Assembly: GCA_046542255.1 (NCBI GenBank)
Contig: JBKHBT010000001.1
Coordinates: 61,350 to 125,349, forward strand
Reading direction: 5' to 3'
Length of the DNA: 64,000 bases
From: JBKHBT01 sp046542255
Lineage (GTDB): Bacteria; UBP14; UBA6098; JBKHBT01
Part shown: positions 17,060 through 24,868 of the stretch, one piece after another
Layout: each line of letters opens with the position of its first letter
Position numbering within the stretch: the stretch's first letter is position 1
Translations under genes and position numbers: made by a program
Notes under the pieces: model-generated
Told to the model about the DNA's origin: nothing
Database searches by the model: none
What the model saw: the letters and a program-made list of their open reading frames with translations, nothing else

Positions 17060-18414
17060 GACGCGCAATATTAATCGCAATAATTGCAATAGCTGCAATA
17101 ATCCCAATCACGGCGCAGGCCGATTATGCCCTGATATTCCATTACTCGACCGGATCACCTTATGTCCCTTACTATCCTTATGTTTACACCGACTACGAAT
17201 ACTACTGGGACTACTATGACCTTATCGTAATGGATGATTTTTGGGATCCATTCCCTTGGTTTACTCGCCACTGGGTAAGGACTTACTATAGCCCCTGCGG
17301 ATGGTATCGTTATCACTATTATGATTATCCATGCCATGGCTGCACGAGAGTCTATGTCAATGGCCGTTATCGCTATCGCTATCCAGAACCACGGCGAACC
17401 AGATATGTCCATCGAAGCTCGAATTATCCTACAAGGAGTGAAATAGTCCGCGAAAGATATGTCGAAAGGACAAGAAGTACTGCTCCTACAAGAACAGTTA
17501 CCAGAACAAGGACGACTTCATCGACCAGAACACCGGAAACCAGAACAAGGACAACACCTGCGACCAGAACTACAGATTCAAGGCTCTACAGAGAAGGCGA
17601 ATCATCCAGCAGAACAGAATCTTATCCCGAAAATTTAAGCACAAGAAACCGTACTGAATCGAGAGCACACTCGACAGAATCCACAAGGGATATCACCCCC
17701 GATCGTAATGATGAAGTAACTTCGAGAAGGCCAAGCGAAATTGGTTCCAGCCCGAAAACTGCCACCAGTTATTCATTAGATGATACCGAAGAGCGTTCAA
17801 GCAGCCCTCGAGGAACAAATATCGACAGTAAAACACGAGATATAGAATCTGTTTCTGAAAAACCAGAAAAGCCCACCAGCATTTCCAGAGAATCTTCGGC
17901 CGCTAATATCGATAATTCCAATAGAGCAAATGTCAAAGAAGAAAGCGAAACTTCTGATGGGGGCTGGGAAGAATACTATCGTGGCAGGTCTTTCGAAAGA
18001 GAAGAGAAAAGAAGCTCAAGAACAATCGAAAAACCATCGACTTCGTCCAGAGCATCTTCGACGATATCAAGATCGCCAGCTCCAGAATCGAAATCATACA
18101 CCCCTCCGTCTCCATCGAATTCTTCGCGAAGTATTTCCACTTCACCATCCAGCCGCTATGGCACAAAACCAATGAAAAGCTACGAAACCAAAGATGATGA
18201 TGACGACAAAAAGAGCACGAAAAAATATATTGCTCCTTCAAAAAGCAAAAAGAAATCCACAAGTAGTAGCAGCTCAAAATATACACCAACATCCAGAAGC
18301 AAAACATCTGGGTCATCTTCCAATAGCTCCAGCAAATCGCCAGCTAGCAGAAGTACACGAGGTTCGAGCAGCAGTTCCAATTCCAGTTCATCACCCAGAA
18401 CAAGGTCGAAATGA
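17056..18414 (+). CDS. Secreted low-complexity Tyr-rich and Ser/Thr/Arg-rich protein
   Basis: 452 residues with a Sec signal (MRRAILIAIIAIAAIIPITAQA). Residues 23-120 are extremely Tyr-rich with Trp, Asp and Pro (for example YVPYYPYVYTDYEYYWDYYD), and contain three Cys. From about 125 on the chain is disordered: repeated RTRT/TRT segments, then long Ser-rich tracts with Lys and Arg, ending SSSPRTRSK. No known domain is recognised. Such composition suggests a surface coat, matrix or adhesive protein. The start overlaps the preceding stop (ATGA) with GGAGG upstream. Transcribed from the sigma-54 promoter with its neighbours. Confidence 0.75.
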   Translation: MRRAILIAIIAIAAIIPITAQADYALIFHYSTGSPYVPYYPYVYTDYEYYWDYYDLIVMDDFWDPFPWFTRHWVRTYYSPCGWYRYHYYDYPCHGCTRVYVNGRYRYRYPEPRRTRYVHRSSNYPTRSEIVRERYVERTRSTAPTRTVTRTRTTSSTRTPETRTRTTPATRTTDSRLYREGESSSRTESYPENLSTRNRTESRAHSTESTRDITPDRNDEVTSRRPSEIGSSPKTATSYSLDDTEERSSSPRGTNIDSKTRDIESVSEKPEKPTSISRESSAANIDNSNRANVKEESETSDGGWEEYYRGRSFEREEKRSSRTIEKPSTSSRASSTISRSPAPESKSYTPPSPSNSSRSISTSPSSRYGTKPMKSYETKDDDDDKKSTKKYIAPSKSKKKSTSSSSSKYTPTSRSKTSGSSSNSSSKSPASRSTRGSSSSSNSSSSPRTRSK

Positions 18415-18560
18415 ATTCAAGAGAAATCGACATAATTGCAGAAGAAATTCTCCCATCAACGAATGCAGCTTCGCAGGCCACTGCGGAGCTGCAAAATTGC
18501 AAGCGAAAGGAGCCTCTCGAAAAATACTTGCAGCTAAAGATTTGTAATGATATATTCTAA
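18411..18560 (+). CDS. Possible 49-residue small protein
   Basis: An ATG overlaps the stop of the Tyr/Ser-rich gene as ATGA, with AAGGT five bases upstream, and opens a 49-codon frame beginning MNSREIDIIAEEILP and ending at 18560, 9 bp before the next gene. It has no signal peptide or recognised domain. The middle of the frame contains a strong hairpin (18464-18493), so this stretch may act at RNA level instead. Coding status is uncertain. Confidence 0.35.
   Translation: MNSREIDIIAEEILPSTNAASQATAELQNCKRKEPLEKYLQLKICNDIF
18464..18493 (+). other. Strong RNA hairpin between two surface-protein genes
   Basis: TGCAGCTTCGCAG (18464-18476) pairs with CTGCGGAGCTGCA (18481-18493) over 13 pairs, one of them G-U, around the loop GCCA. 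It is not followed by a T run on either strand, so it is not an ordinary terminator. It may stabilise or process the mRNA or be a palindromic repeat unit. Confidence 0.7.
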
Positions 18561-18569
18561 GGAGATATT

Positions 18570-19085
18570 ATGAGTACTAATAAAATAAACAGCTATTCGA
18601 TAATCAAGATCCTAATACTTCTTTTTTTAGTATTAGCAGGAAGTATTTTTGCCGATGATGATGAGAACGATGACAATAAATCATTTATCAAATGGCTTAT
18701 GGAAGCATCGGATGAATCTTCATCCAGGAAAACAGCGAGAAGCAGCAATGGCGAATCCTATGACTATTTCCAGGATTCCAATGACAATGGTATCGATGAC
18801 AGATTAGAGAAAGAACGCTCTAAAGATACCAATCCGACTAAACAGAGGAAGTCAATAATCAATTCAGAACCTTCAGGTAAGTCGATTGGTAAAGCAATTG
18901 AATCAGAAATTCGAAACTCATTAAGAGAAGACTCCCGGGAAGATGCTCCAGCACCTTCGATACGGAGAAAGGAAAGCCCCGGTTCTTCAAAAAACAGCAA
19001 AAGAACAATCAGCCCCTCCAAAACAAAAGATAAAAATTCCACATCGAATTCCGAAAACAAAAGCAAGAAAAAACGAATAAAGTAA
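18570..19085 (+). CDS. Secreted acidic/Ser-rich protein with Ca-binding-type motif
   Basis: 171 residues with a Sec signal (IIKILILLFLVLAGSIFA), then an acidic run DDDENDDN. The segment DSNDNGIDDRLE resembles the Asp-rich calcium loops of thrombospondin type 3 repeats. The C-terminal half is Ser-, Lys- and Arg-rich and probably disordered, similar in style to the preceding Tyr/Ser-rich protein. The start has AAGGAGA upstream. It is the last member of the sigma-54 group, followed 16 bp later by the sufT-like gene. Function unknown; a cell-surface or matrix role is inferred from composition. Confidence 0.65.
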   Translation: MSTNKINSYSIIKILILLFLVLAGSIFADDDENDDNKSFIKWLMEASDESSSRKTARSSNGESYDYFQDSNDNGIDDRLEKERSKDTNPTKQRKSIINSEPSGKSIGKAIESEIRNSLREDSREDAPAPSIRRKESPGSSKNSKRTISPSKTKDKNSTSNSENKSKKKRIK

Positions 19086-19101
19086 ATATGATGGGAGAAT
19101 A

Positions 19102-19416
19102 ATGTTAAAAGAGAAACAAATAGTCGAAGCACTTCGTGAAGTCTATGACCCTGAGATTCCAGTCAATATCTATGATTTGGGCTTCATCTATAATATCGAC
19201 ATCAAAGAGAAGAATGATGTTGATATTACCATGACACTTACTGTCCCCGGCTGTCCGATGCATCAGATGATTACCAAGATGGTAGAACAGCGGCTAAAGG
19301 AAATCGAAGGAATCGGAGAAGTCAAGGTCGAGTTGACATTCGATCCTCCATGGTCTGTCGAAAAAATATCCGATGAGGCCAAAGATAAGCTTCGCACAAT
19401 GGGCTACAAAGTCTGA
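19102..19416 (+). CDS. sufT: MIP18/DUF59-family Fe-S assembly protein (SufT-like)
   Basis: 104 residues, the usual size. The family hallmarks are visible: DPEIPVNIYDLGFIY near the N-terminus, then TLTVPGCPMHQMI with the conserved Cys, and FDPPWSVEKISDEAK near the end. Members help mature iron-sulfur proteins; PaaD is a relative in phenylacetate degradation, but no paa genes are nearby, so SufT is the better label. The start has GGGAGA just upstream. It lies between the Ser-rich surface gene and rarA, with an 80-bp gap on the latter side that contains a TTCACAG...CTGTGAA inverted repeat. Confidence 0.88.
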   Translation: MLKEKQIVEALREVYDPEIPVNIYDLGFIYNIDIKEKNDVDITMTLTVPGCPMHQMITKMVEQRLKEIEGIGEVKVELTFDPPWSVEKISDEAKDKLRTMGYKV

Positions 19417-19495
19417 TCGATTTTGTTACTACAATTTTACCTTAAACCATTCACAGGCATTTTACCAAATCTGTCTGTGAAAATACAATATTACT

Positions 19496-20848
19496 ATGCC
19501 TGATCTTTTCGGAAATGATAAAAACCAGTCGAAACTCGAAGAATCCTATACACTTGCCGATAGGATGCGTCCACGCAAATTATCTGAAATATTAGGCCAG
19601 CAACATATAATTGGGCAGGGCAAGCCTCTTAGAAGGCTAATCTCATCCGGTGACTTTGGTTCAATGATTTTTTGGGGCCCGCCAGGAAGCGGAAAAACGA
19701 CTCTGGTAAATATAATTGCCAATGAATCGAAAGTGGAACTTTTGTCCTATTCGGCAGTGCTTTCGGGCATTAAACAAATAAAAGAGGTTATAAGGCGCGC
19801 TGGAATCCGTCTTCAGAATACCGGAAAAAGAAGTATCCTATTTATCGATGAGATTCATCGTTTTAATAAAGCGCAACAGGATGCATTTCTACCATTTGTA
19901 GAAAAAGGCTCGATTGTCCTTATTGGCGCAACTACCGAAAATCCATCCTTCGAGATTATATCGCCGCTTCTTTCCAGGACACAGGTTTTTATATTAAAAG
20001 GCCTTACTAAAGAAGACATCATAACGATTCTAAAAAGAGCGATCTCGGACAAGGAGCGAGGCCTTGGCGATATGGAGCTTGATATCGAGGAGGGGGTTCT
20101 GGAGAATATCGCAGAGCTTTCATCCGGCGATGCAAGATATGCTTTGACGGTACTGGAATTTGTAGCAAATGCTTCTGAAGAAGGCAGAATTACAATGGAG
20201 GGCCTATCGGATTTAATTCAAAGGCAGCGTCTTCATTATGATAAAGCCGGCGAAGAACACTATAATTTGATTTCGGCTCTTCATAAAGCTATTCGAGGCT
20301 CCGACCCGGATGGCGCAATATATTGGCTGGCAAGGATGCTGGCATCCGGCGAAGACAGGTTATACATCCTGAGGCGACTGATAAGAATGGCAATGGAAGA
20401 TATTGGCCTTGCGGACCCAAATGCCATTAGAATAGCCATAGCCAGCCGCGATACATTTCAATATTTAGGCGAACCAGAAGGCGACCTTGTGCTCACCCAA
20501 TTGGCCGTATATCTTGCAGCAGCTCCCAAATCCAATAGTCTTTATATGGCTCACAAAAAAGTGATGTCAGAAATAAAAAAAGGCAATAATCCACCGGTTC
20601 CGATTCATCTGAGAAATGCTCCAACCAAACTCATGAAAGATATTGGATATGGCGAAGAATATAAATATGCCCATGACTATGAAGGCCATATCGTCGAGCA
20701 AGAATTCCTTCCCGATGAATTAAAAGGTAAAAAATTTTATTATCCATCCAATCAGGGGCTGGAAGGCAAGATAAAATCACATCTTAAGAAGATTCAAGAA
20801 ATATTCGAGATGCGACGAAAAAACAATAATGACGGGAAGAAAAGATGA
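19496..20848 (+). CDS. rarA: Replication-associated recombination protein A (MgsA/RarA)
   Basis: AAA+ ATPase of the clamp-loader-like RarA/MgsA/WRNIP1 family, acting at stalled replication forks. 450 residues, normal length. Walker A GPPGSGKT is at 61-68 and Walker B ILFIDEIHRF at about 114-123; ATTENPSFE is the sensor region and LLSRTQVF follows it. The C-terminal MgsA tetramerisation part contains SGEDRLYILRRLIRMAMEDIGLADP. The ATG at 19496 has no clear ribosome site, and the start may be inexact by some residues. The stop overlaps the first serpin start as ATGA. Confidence 0.95.
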   Translation: MPDLFGNDKNQSKLEESYTLADRMRPRKLSEILGQQHIIGQGKPLRRLISSGDFGSMIFWGPPGSGKTTLVNIIANESKVELLSYSAVLSGIKQIKEVIRRAGIRLQNTGKRSILFIDEIHRFNKAQQDAFLPFVEKGSIVLIGATTENPSFEIISPLLSRTQVFILKGLTKEDIITILKRAISDKERGLGDMELDIEEGVLENIAELSSGDARYALTVLEFVANASEEGRITMEGLSDLIQRQRLHYDKAGEEHYNLISALHKAIRGSDPDGAIYWLARMLASGEDRLYILRRLIRMAMEDIGLADPNAIRIAIASRDTFQYLGEPEGDLVLTQLAVYLAAAPKSNSLYMAHKKVMSEIKKGNNPPVPIHLRNAPTKLMKDIGYGEEYKYAHDYEGHIVEQEFLPDELKGKKFYYPSNQGLEGKIKSHLKKIQEIFEMRRKNNNDGKKR

Positions 20849-22032
20849 AACTTGTCAAAGGGGTTTTTATAATAATGATTGCTTCAATCACTTTTCTTTA
20901 TGGTAAAGGCGGTTTAGAACGGGAAATTGTCGAGGCGAGAAATGATTTCGCATTTTCATTATTTGGCAAATTAGTTCAGGACAACCAGATAGATAATGTC
21001 ATATTCTCTCCTTTGTCGGTGCATCTGGCACTCACTATGGTATTAAATGGCGCAGAAGATGAGACAAAAGAACAAATAGCAAAGACGCTTGGGCTAAATA
21101 GCAAAGAGTTGATATCAATAAATAAATTTAATAGCTCGTATCTCAGGAATATTCAAGAACAATCGGATGGAACAAGCTACTTGATGGCCAATTCACTCTG
21201 GCTGGGTGAAGATTACGGCCTTTCCATAGAATATGCCAAAATGATGAATATTTTTTATAATGCAAATGTCTCGAATGTAGATTTTGGGAAGGCAGATGCC
21301 AAAGAGAAAATTAATGATTGGATTTCACAGAATACCGCTGGAATAATAGAAGATATGATTGAAGAAACAAATCCGGCTGACATACTATATATTATAAATG
21401 CCATATATTTCAAATCGAAATGGGAAAAAGCTTTCGATACTGCCGAAACCTATCAAGACATTTTCTATGTCGATAATAGGCAAGAGATTACTGTCGATAT
21501 GATGAACCGCAAGGATAATATTTGGCTATATATAGATGAAAATTTGCAGGCTTTTCATCTGGATTTCAAAGGAGATTTCACGATAACATTTATCATGCCG
21601 GAATCCAGCTTCGATGATTATTGCCTTAATTTAGAAAAAGATGAATACAATCGAATAAAGGAAAAGCTCCATAAAAAGGAAGCAATAATCCATATGCCAC
21701 GATTGGACACAAAATTTAAGACGCCATTGAATAAAACCTTAGAATCGATGGGCATGAAGGCGGCTTTTGATCCGGCTAAAGCCGATTTCGGAGGTATATT
21801 AGAAAATGCTTCGAGTGATATTTTCATCGAGCTTGTTCTTCATCAGGCAGCTATCAAATTGGATGAAGAAGGCGCGGAGGCAGCCGCTGCAACTGTTGTG
21901 GAACTGGCTAAAAGTGCAGCGCCAACATCGATAGAGACAATAAAACTTGATAAGCCATTTTTATTCAATATCGAAGAGAAAAGAACTGGGACTGTCATAT
22001 TTTCGGGAATAATTAGAAATCCTAATAAATAA
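20845..22032 (+). CDS. Secreted serpin protease inhibitor, first of two
   Basis: 395 residues with a Sec signal (MKLVKGVFIIMIASITFLYG). Serpins trap serine or cysteine proteases by a one-shot conformational change. NVIFSPLSVHLALTMVLNGA (51-70) and NAIYFKSKWEKAF (185-197) are standard family landmarks. The hinge EEGAEAAAAT (341-350) has small residues at all the positions needed for loop insertion, so it should be inhibitory rather than a storage-type serpin. The reactive loop then runs to about residue 362 with a Lys-Ser-Ala-Ala segment; the exact P1 cannot be fixed by eye. The start overlaps rarA as ATGA. A second serpin follows after 10 bp. Confidence 0.93.
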   Translation: MKLVKGVFIIMIASITFLYGKGGLEREIVEARNDFAFSLFGKLVQDNQIDNVIFSPLSVHLALTMVLNGAEDETKEQIAKTLGLNSKELISINKFNSSYLRNIQEQSDGTSYLMANSLWLGEDYGLSIEYAKMMNIFYNANVSNVDFGKADAKEKINDWISQNTAGIIEDMIEETNPADILYIINAIYFKSKWEKAFDTAETYQDIFYVDNRQEITVDMMNRKDNIWLYIDENLQAFHLDFKGDFTITFIMPESSFDDYCLNLEKDEYNRIKEKLHKKEAIIHMPRLDTKFKTPLNKTLESMGMKAAFDPAKADFGGILENASSDIFIELVLHQAAIKLDEEGAEAAAATVVELAKSAAPTSIETIKLDKPFLFNIEEKRTGTVIFSGIIRNPNK

Positions 22033-22042
22033 AGGGGTTAAT

Positions 22043-23284
22043 ATGAAAATAAAATTTATGCTAATGATACTTCTTTCCGTAATGCTCGTTTTCGGAATGT
22101 CCAGAAGCAAACCGCCAGATGATGAAGAAATCGACTATGGAAACAATCGATATGAAGATTTCCATGATTCAAATAAATCTTTTGCTATCGATATTTTTTC
22201 CGAAACTTATGCCAGAGCGAAGCAGGATGAAAACCTCTTTATATCGCCCTTTAGCATTTCGATGGCGCTTTCTATGGCCTATAATGGAGCAGAAGGCGAG
22301 ACCGGGAAACAAATCGCCAAAACACTCGGTTATGATAAATATGATATCGATATGATAAATTCCGGCTATCGTAAACTCATGACTGAATTGGAAAGGGCCG
22401 ATGAAAAGGTCGAAATCTATATTGCCAATGCTCTATTTGGCAATAAAACTGTCGATTTTCATGATGACTATGTTCAGAGATGCCAGAAAAACTACGATGC
22501 CGACAATATCGCATTAGATTTCGCCAAACCATCTTCAGCAGGAGCTATCAATAATTGGGTGAAGAGTAAAACGGAAGGCCTTATTAAAAAAATCATCGAA
22601 AAAACCAGTGCGGATGATTTGCTATATCTTATAAACGCCATCTATTTCAATGGCAAATGGACCCTTCCTTTCGATGAAAATGCTACACGAGAAGGCGATT
22701 TTAACCTTCCTGATGGCAGCACAAAGAAAATGCCATTTATGCGAAATAGAGATGATTACAATTACACTGAAAATGACATTTTCCAGGGAATAATGCTGCC
22801 TTTTGGGGATGAGCGTTTCGGAATGTATATTTTCCTGCCCAAAGAAGACAAAACCATAGCAGAGATTGCAAATTCCATTAGCAAACATAAGTGGGATGAA
22901 TGGACAAATTCATTGCGAATGAAAAAAGGCAGCATCATCATGCCGAAATTCCAGATGGATTTTACAAAGACTCTCAATGACATTCTAAAAGAAATGGGAA
23001 TGCCTATCGCTTTCAATGCAGGCAAGGCAAATTTCGAGGGAATTTCTAAGGTTCAGTCATATATTTCGCAGGTACTGCACAAAGCTGTTCTCAAGGTCGA
23101 TGAAGAAGGCGCCGAGGCTGCTGCTGTTACTGCTATCAAGATGGAAGTAACATCTGCAAGGCCACCGAGCGAGACATTCACCATGCGAGTCGATAGGCCT
23201 TATATGGCAGCCATTTCCGATACCGAAACCGGTGAGATTCTTTTCATTGGAATCGTCAATAATCCTGAAATGCTCGAAGACTGA
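22043..23284 (+). CDS. Secreted serpin protease inhibitor, second of two
   Basis: 413 residues with a Sec signal (MKIKFMLMILLSVMLVFG). Landmarks are NLFISPFSISMALSMAYNGA (64-83) and NAIYFNGKWTLPF (198-210). The hinge EEGAEAAAVT (354-363) is again the inhibitory type. The reactive loop continues AIKMEVTSARPPSE, different from the first serpin, so the pair probably targets different proteases (P1 not assigned). AAGGGG precedes the start. Divergence between the two copies is large, so the duplication is not recent. A periplasmic or extracellular role against host, prey or community proteases is inferred. Confidence 0.93.
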   Translation: MKIKFMLMILLSVMLVFGMSRSKPPDDEEIDYGNNRYEDFHDSNKSFAIDIFSETYARAKQDENLFISPFSISMALSMAYNGAEGETGKQIAKTLGYDKYDIDMINSGYRKLMTELERADEKVEIYIANALFGNKTVDFHDDYVQRCQKNYDADNIALDFAKPSSAGAINNWVKSKTEGLIKKIIEKTSADDLLYLINAIYFNGKWTLPFDENATREGDFNLPDGSTKKMPFMRNRDDYNYTENDIFQGIMLPFGDERFGMYIFLPKEDKTIAEIANSISKHKWDEWTNSLRMKKGSIIMPKFQMDFTKTLNDILKEMGMPIAFNAGKANFEGISKVQSYISQVLHKAVLKVDEEGAEAAAVTAIKMEVTSARPPSETFTMRVDRPYMAAISDTETGEILFIGIVNNPEMLED

Positions 23285-23296
23285 TACAGTCGAAAT

Positions 23297-23332
23297 AATC
23301 TAATTGATAAATTTGATATATTATATTAGATT
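23297..23332 (+). other. Inverted repeat before lnt
   Basis: AATCTAAT (23297-23304) and ATTAGATT (23325-23332) form a perfect 8-bp inverted repeat around 20 AT-rich bases, between the second serpin and lnt. There is no T run after it. It could be an mRNA hairpin or an operator; in such AT-rich sequence chance is possible. Confidence 0.3.
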
Positions 23333-23371
23333 TGTCTGGAGAATTTTGACAATTTAGTAATTTCGAAGTAT

Positions 23372-24868
23372 ATGAATAATAAAATAAGCCGTGCTAAAAA
23401 ATTTCTTTTCGTAATTGTGGGTGCTTTGCTACTTGCTTTTGCTTATCCGCCATTTACAACAGGCTTCACAGCCTGGTTTTGCCTGATCCCATTGTTCCTT
23501 GTTCTCGACGATGAAACCGTTTGGGGAAGTTTCATCTGGGGCTATATCTATGGATTTTTGGTTGCCATTCTCGGCCTCTGGTGGATTGTCTATCCGACTG
23601 TGCCGGGAATGTTTATGGCGGTTATCTATCTTGGAGTATATTGGGCATTTTTTGCAGCTATCTATCGCCTTTTCCTTCGGATAGGCAAAACGGTGGCCTT
23701 TATCAGCACGCCATTTTTATTAGTTTTTATGGAATATATTCGTGGAATGGGTAGAATGGGATTCCCATGGCAGGACCTTGCATATACACAGACTTATTAC
23801 AATAAATTTATACAGATAGCGGATACTTTAGGAAGCCCGGGGATATCATTCTGGGTTGCTTCGCTTAATGTTCTTATTTATATCGCCTTTATGTCGCTTT
23901 TGAATAAGAAGATACGTTCGGCGCTTTATTCAATTCTTGTTCTAATAATGTTTATCGGCGGTTTTTGGTTCTATGGATATAGCACATTAAAAAGAGAAAT
24001 ATATGACATCGATACATTAAAAGTGGCTCTTCTACAGGGCAATATCGACCCTTATCAGAAATGGGAAAGAGGAAAGAGGCATTATAGCCGGGAAGTCTAT
24101 ACCGATATGATCGATTCCGCAATTTTACACAATCCAGCCCTGATCATTATGCCAGAAAGTGCAACGGCAGGATACTGGCGAAGGAAATCGACAAAATTCG
24201 AAGTATATGTCGAAAGATCATTGAAAAGCAATATACCAATACTCACGGGAACACTCGATTATAATCCAAGAAATCGCCTGGAATACTATAATGCTGCATA
24301 TCTCATAAATCCCAATGGTAAAGACCAGATCTATTATAAGATGCAGCCGGTTCCGATTAGTGAACAAATCCCATGGCAGGAAGAATCCAAGTTTCTAAGA
24401 AATATAGATGTCGGTGGAAGCCATTTCACAAGAGGGGAAGAGCCTGTTGTTTTTGAGCTCGATAGCGCGAAATTTTCTGTTCCTATTTGCTATGAAGCCC
24501 TATTTTCAAGAATATGCCGAACTTTTCGCAAAAACGGCGCACAGTTTATAGTAGCAATCACCAATGATGGTTGGTTCAAACGCTCGCCCGGTTCTTATCA
24601 GAATTTTAGATTCAATATACTTCGCGCTATAGAAAACAGAGTCTATATTGCAAGGGCAGCCAATACCGGAATTTCTGCCATAATTGACCAATATGGCCGA
24701 ATTGAAAGAAAAACGGATATATATAAAACGGAGATAATCCTTGGAGAGATCGGAGTTGCAGGGGATGATTTGACTTTCTATACCAAATATGGTAATATCG
24801 TTTCCTGGATTTCATTGGGATATGTTCCGATTCTAATTTTTTTGGTTCTTTTTAAGGGAGAAAAATGA
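23372..24868 (+). CDS. lnt: Apolipoprotein N-acyltransferase
   Basis: Adds the third acyl chain to lipoproteins in the inner membrane. 498 residues: about six N-terminal membrane helices to residue 205, then the nitrilase domain. The catalytic triad is intact: Glu262 in MPESATAG, Lys323 in YYKMQPVP, Cys373 in PICYEA. ITNDGWF follows, and a last helix ends the protein. The gene shows that this organism makes triacylated lipoproteins, fitting the lipoprotein signals on several proteins here, including the 9325-residue one. The stop overlaps the next start as ATGA. The ribosome site is weak. Confidence 0.96.
   Translation: MNNKISRAKKFLFVIVGALLLAFAYPPFTTGFTAWFCLIPLFLVLDDETVWGSFIWGYIYGFLVAILGLWWIVYPTVPGMFMAVIYLGVYWAFFAAIYRLFLRIGKTVAFISTPFLLVFMEYIRGMGRMGFPWQDLAYTQTYYNKFIQIADTLGSPGISFWVASLNVLIYIAFMSLLNKKIRSALYSILVLIMFIGGFWFYGYSTLKREIYDIDTLKVALLQGNIDPYQKWERGKRHYSREVYTDMIDSAILHNPALIIMPESATAGYWRRKSTKFEVYVERSLKSNIPILTGTLDYNPRNRLEYYNAAYLINPNGKDQIYYKMQPVPISEQIPWQEESKFLRNIDVGGSHFTRGEEPVVFELDSAKFSVPICYEALFSRICRTFRKNGAQFIVAITNDGWFKRSPGSYQNFRFNILRAIENRVYIARAANTGISAIIDQYGRIERKTDIYKTEIILGEIGVAGDDLTFYTKYGNIVSWISLGYVPILIFLVLFKGEK

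Noticed and set aside
19443..19475. TTCACAG...CTGTGAA repeat before rarA as a LexA-type box
   Set aside because: The half-sites are too far apart and do not match a known damage-response operator; noted only as an inverted repeat.
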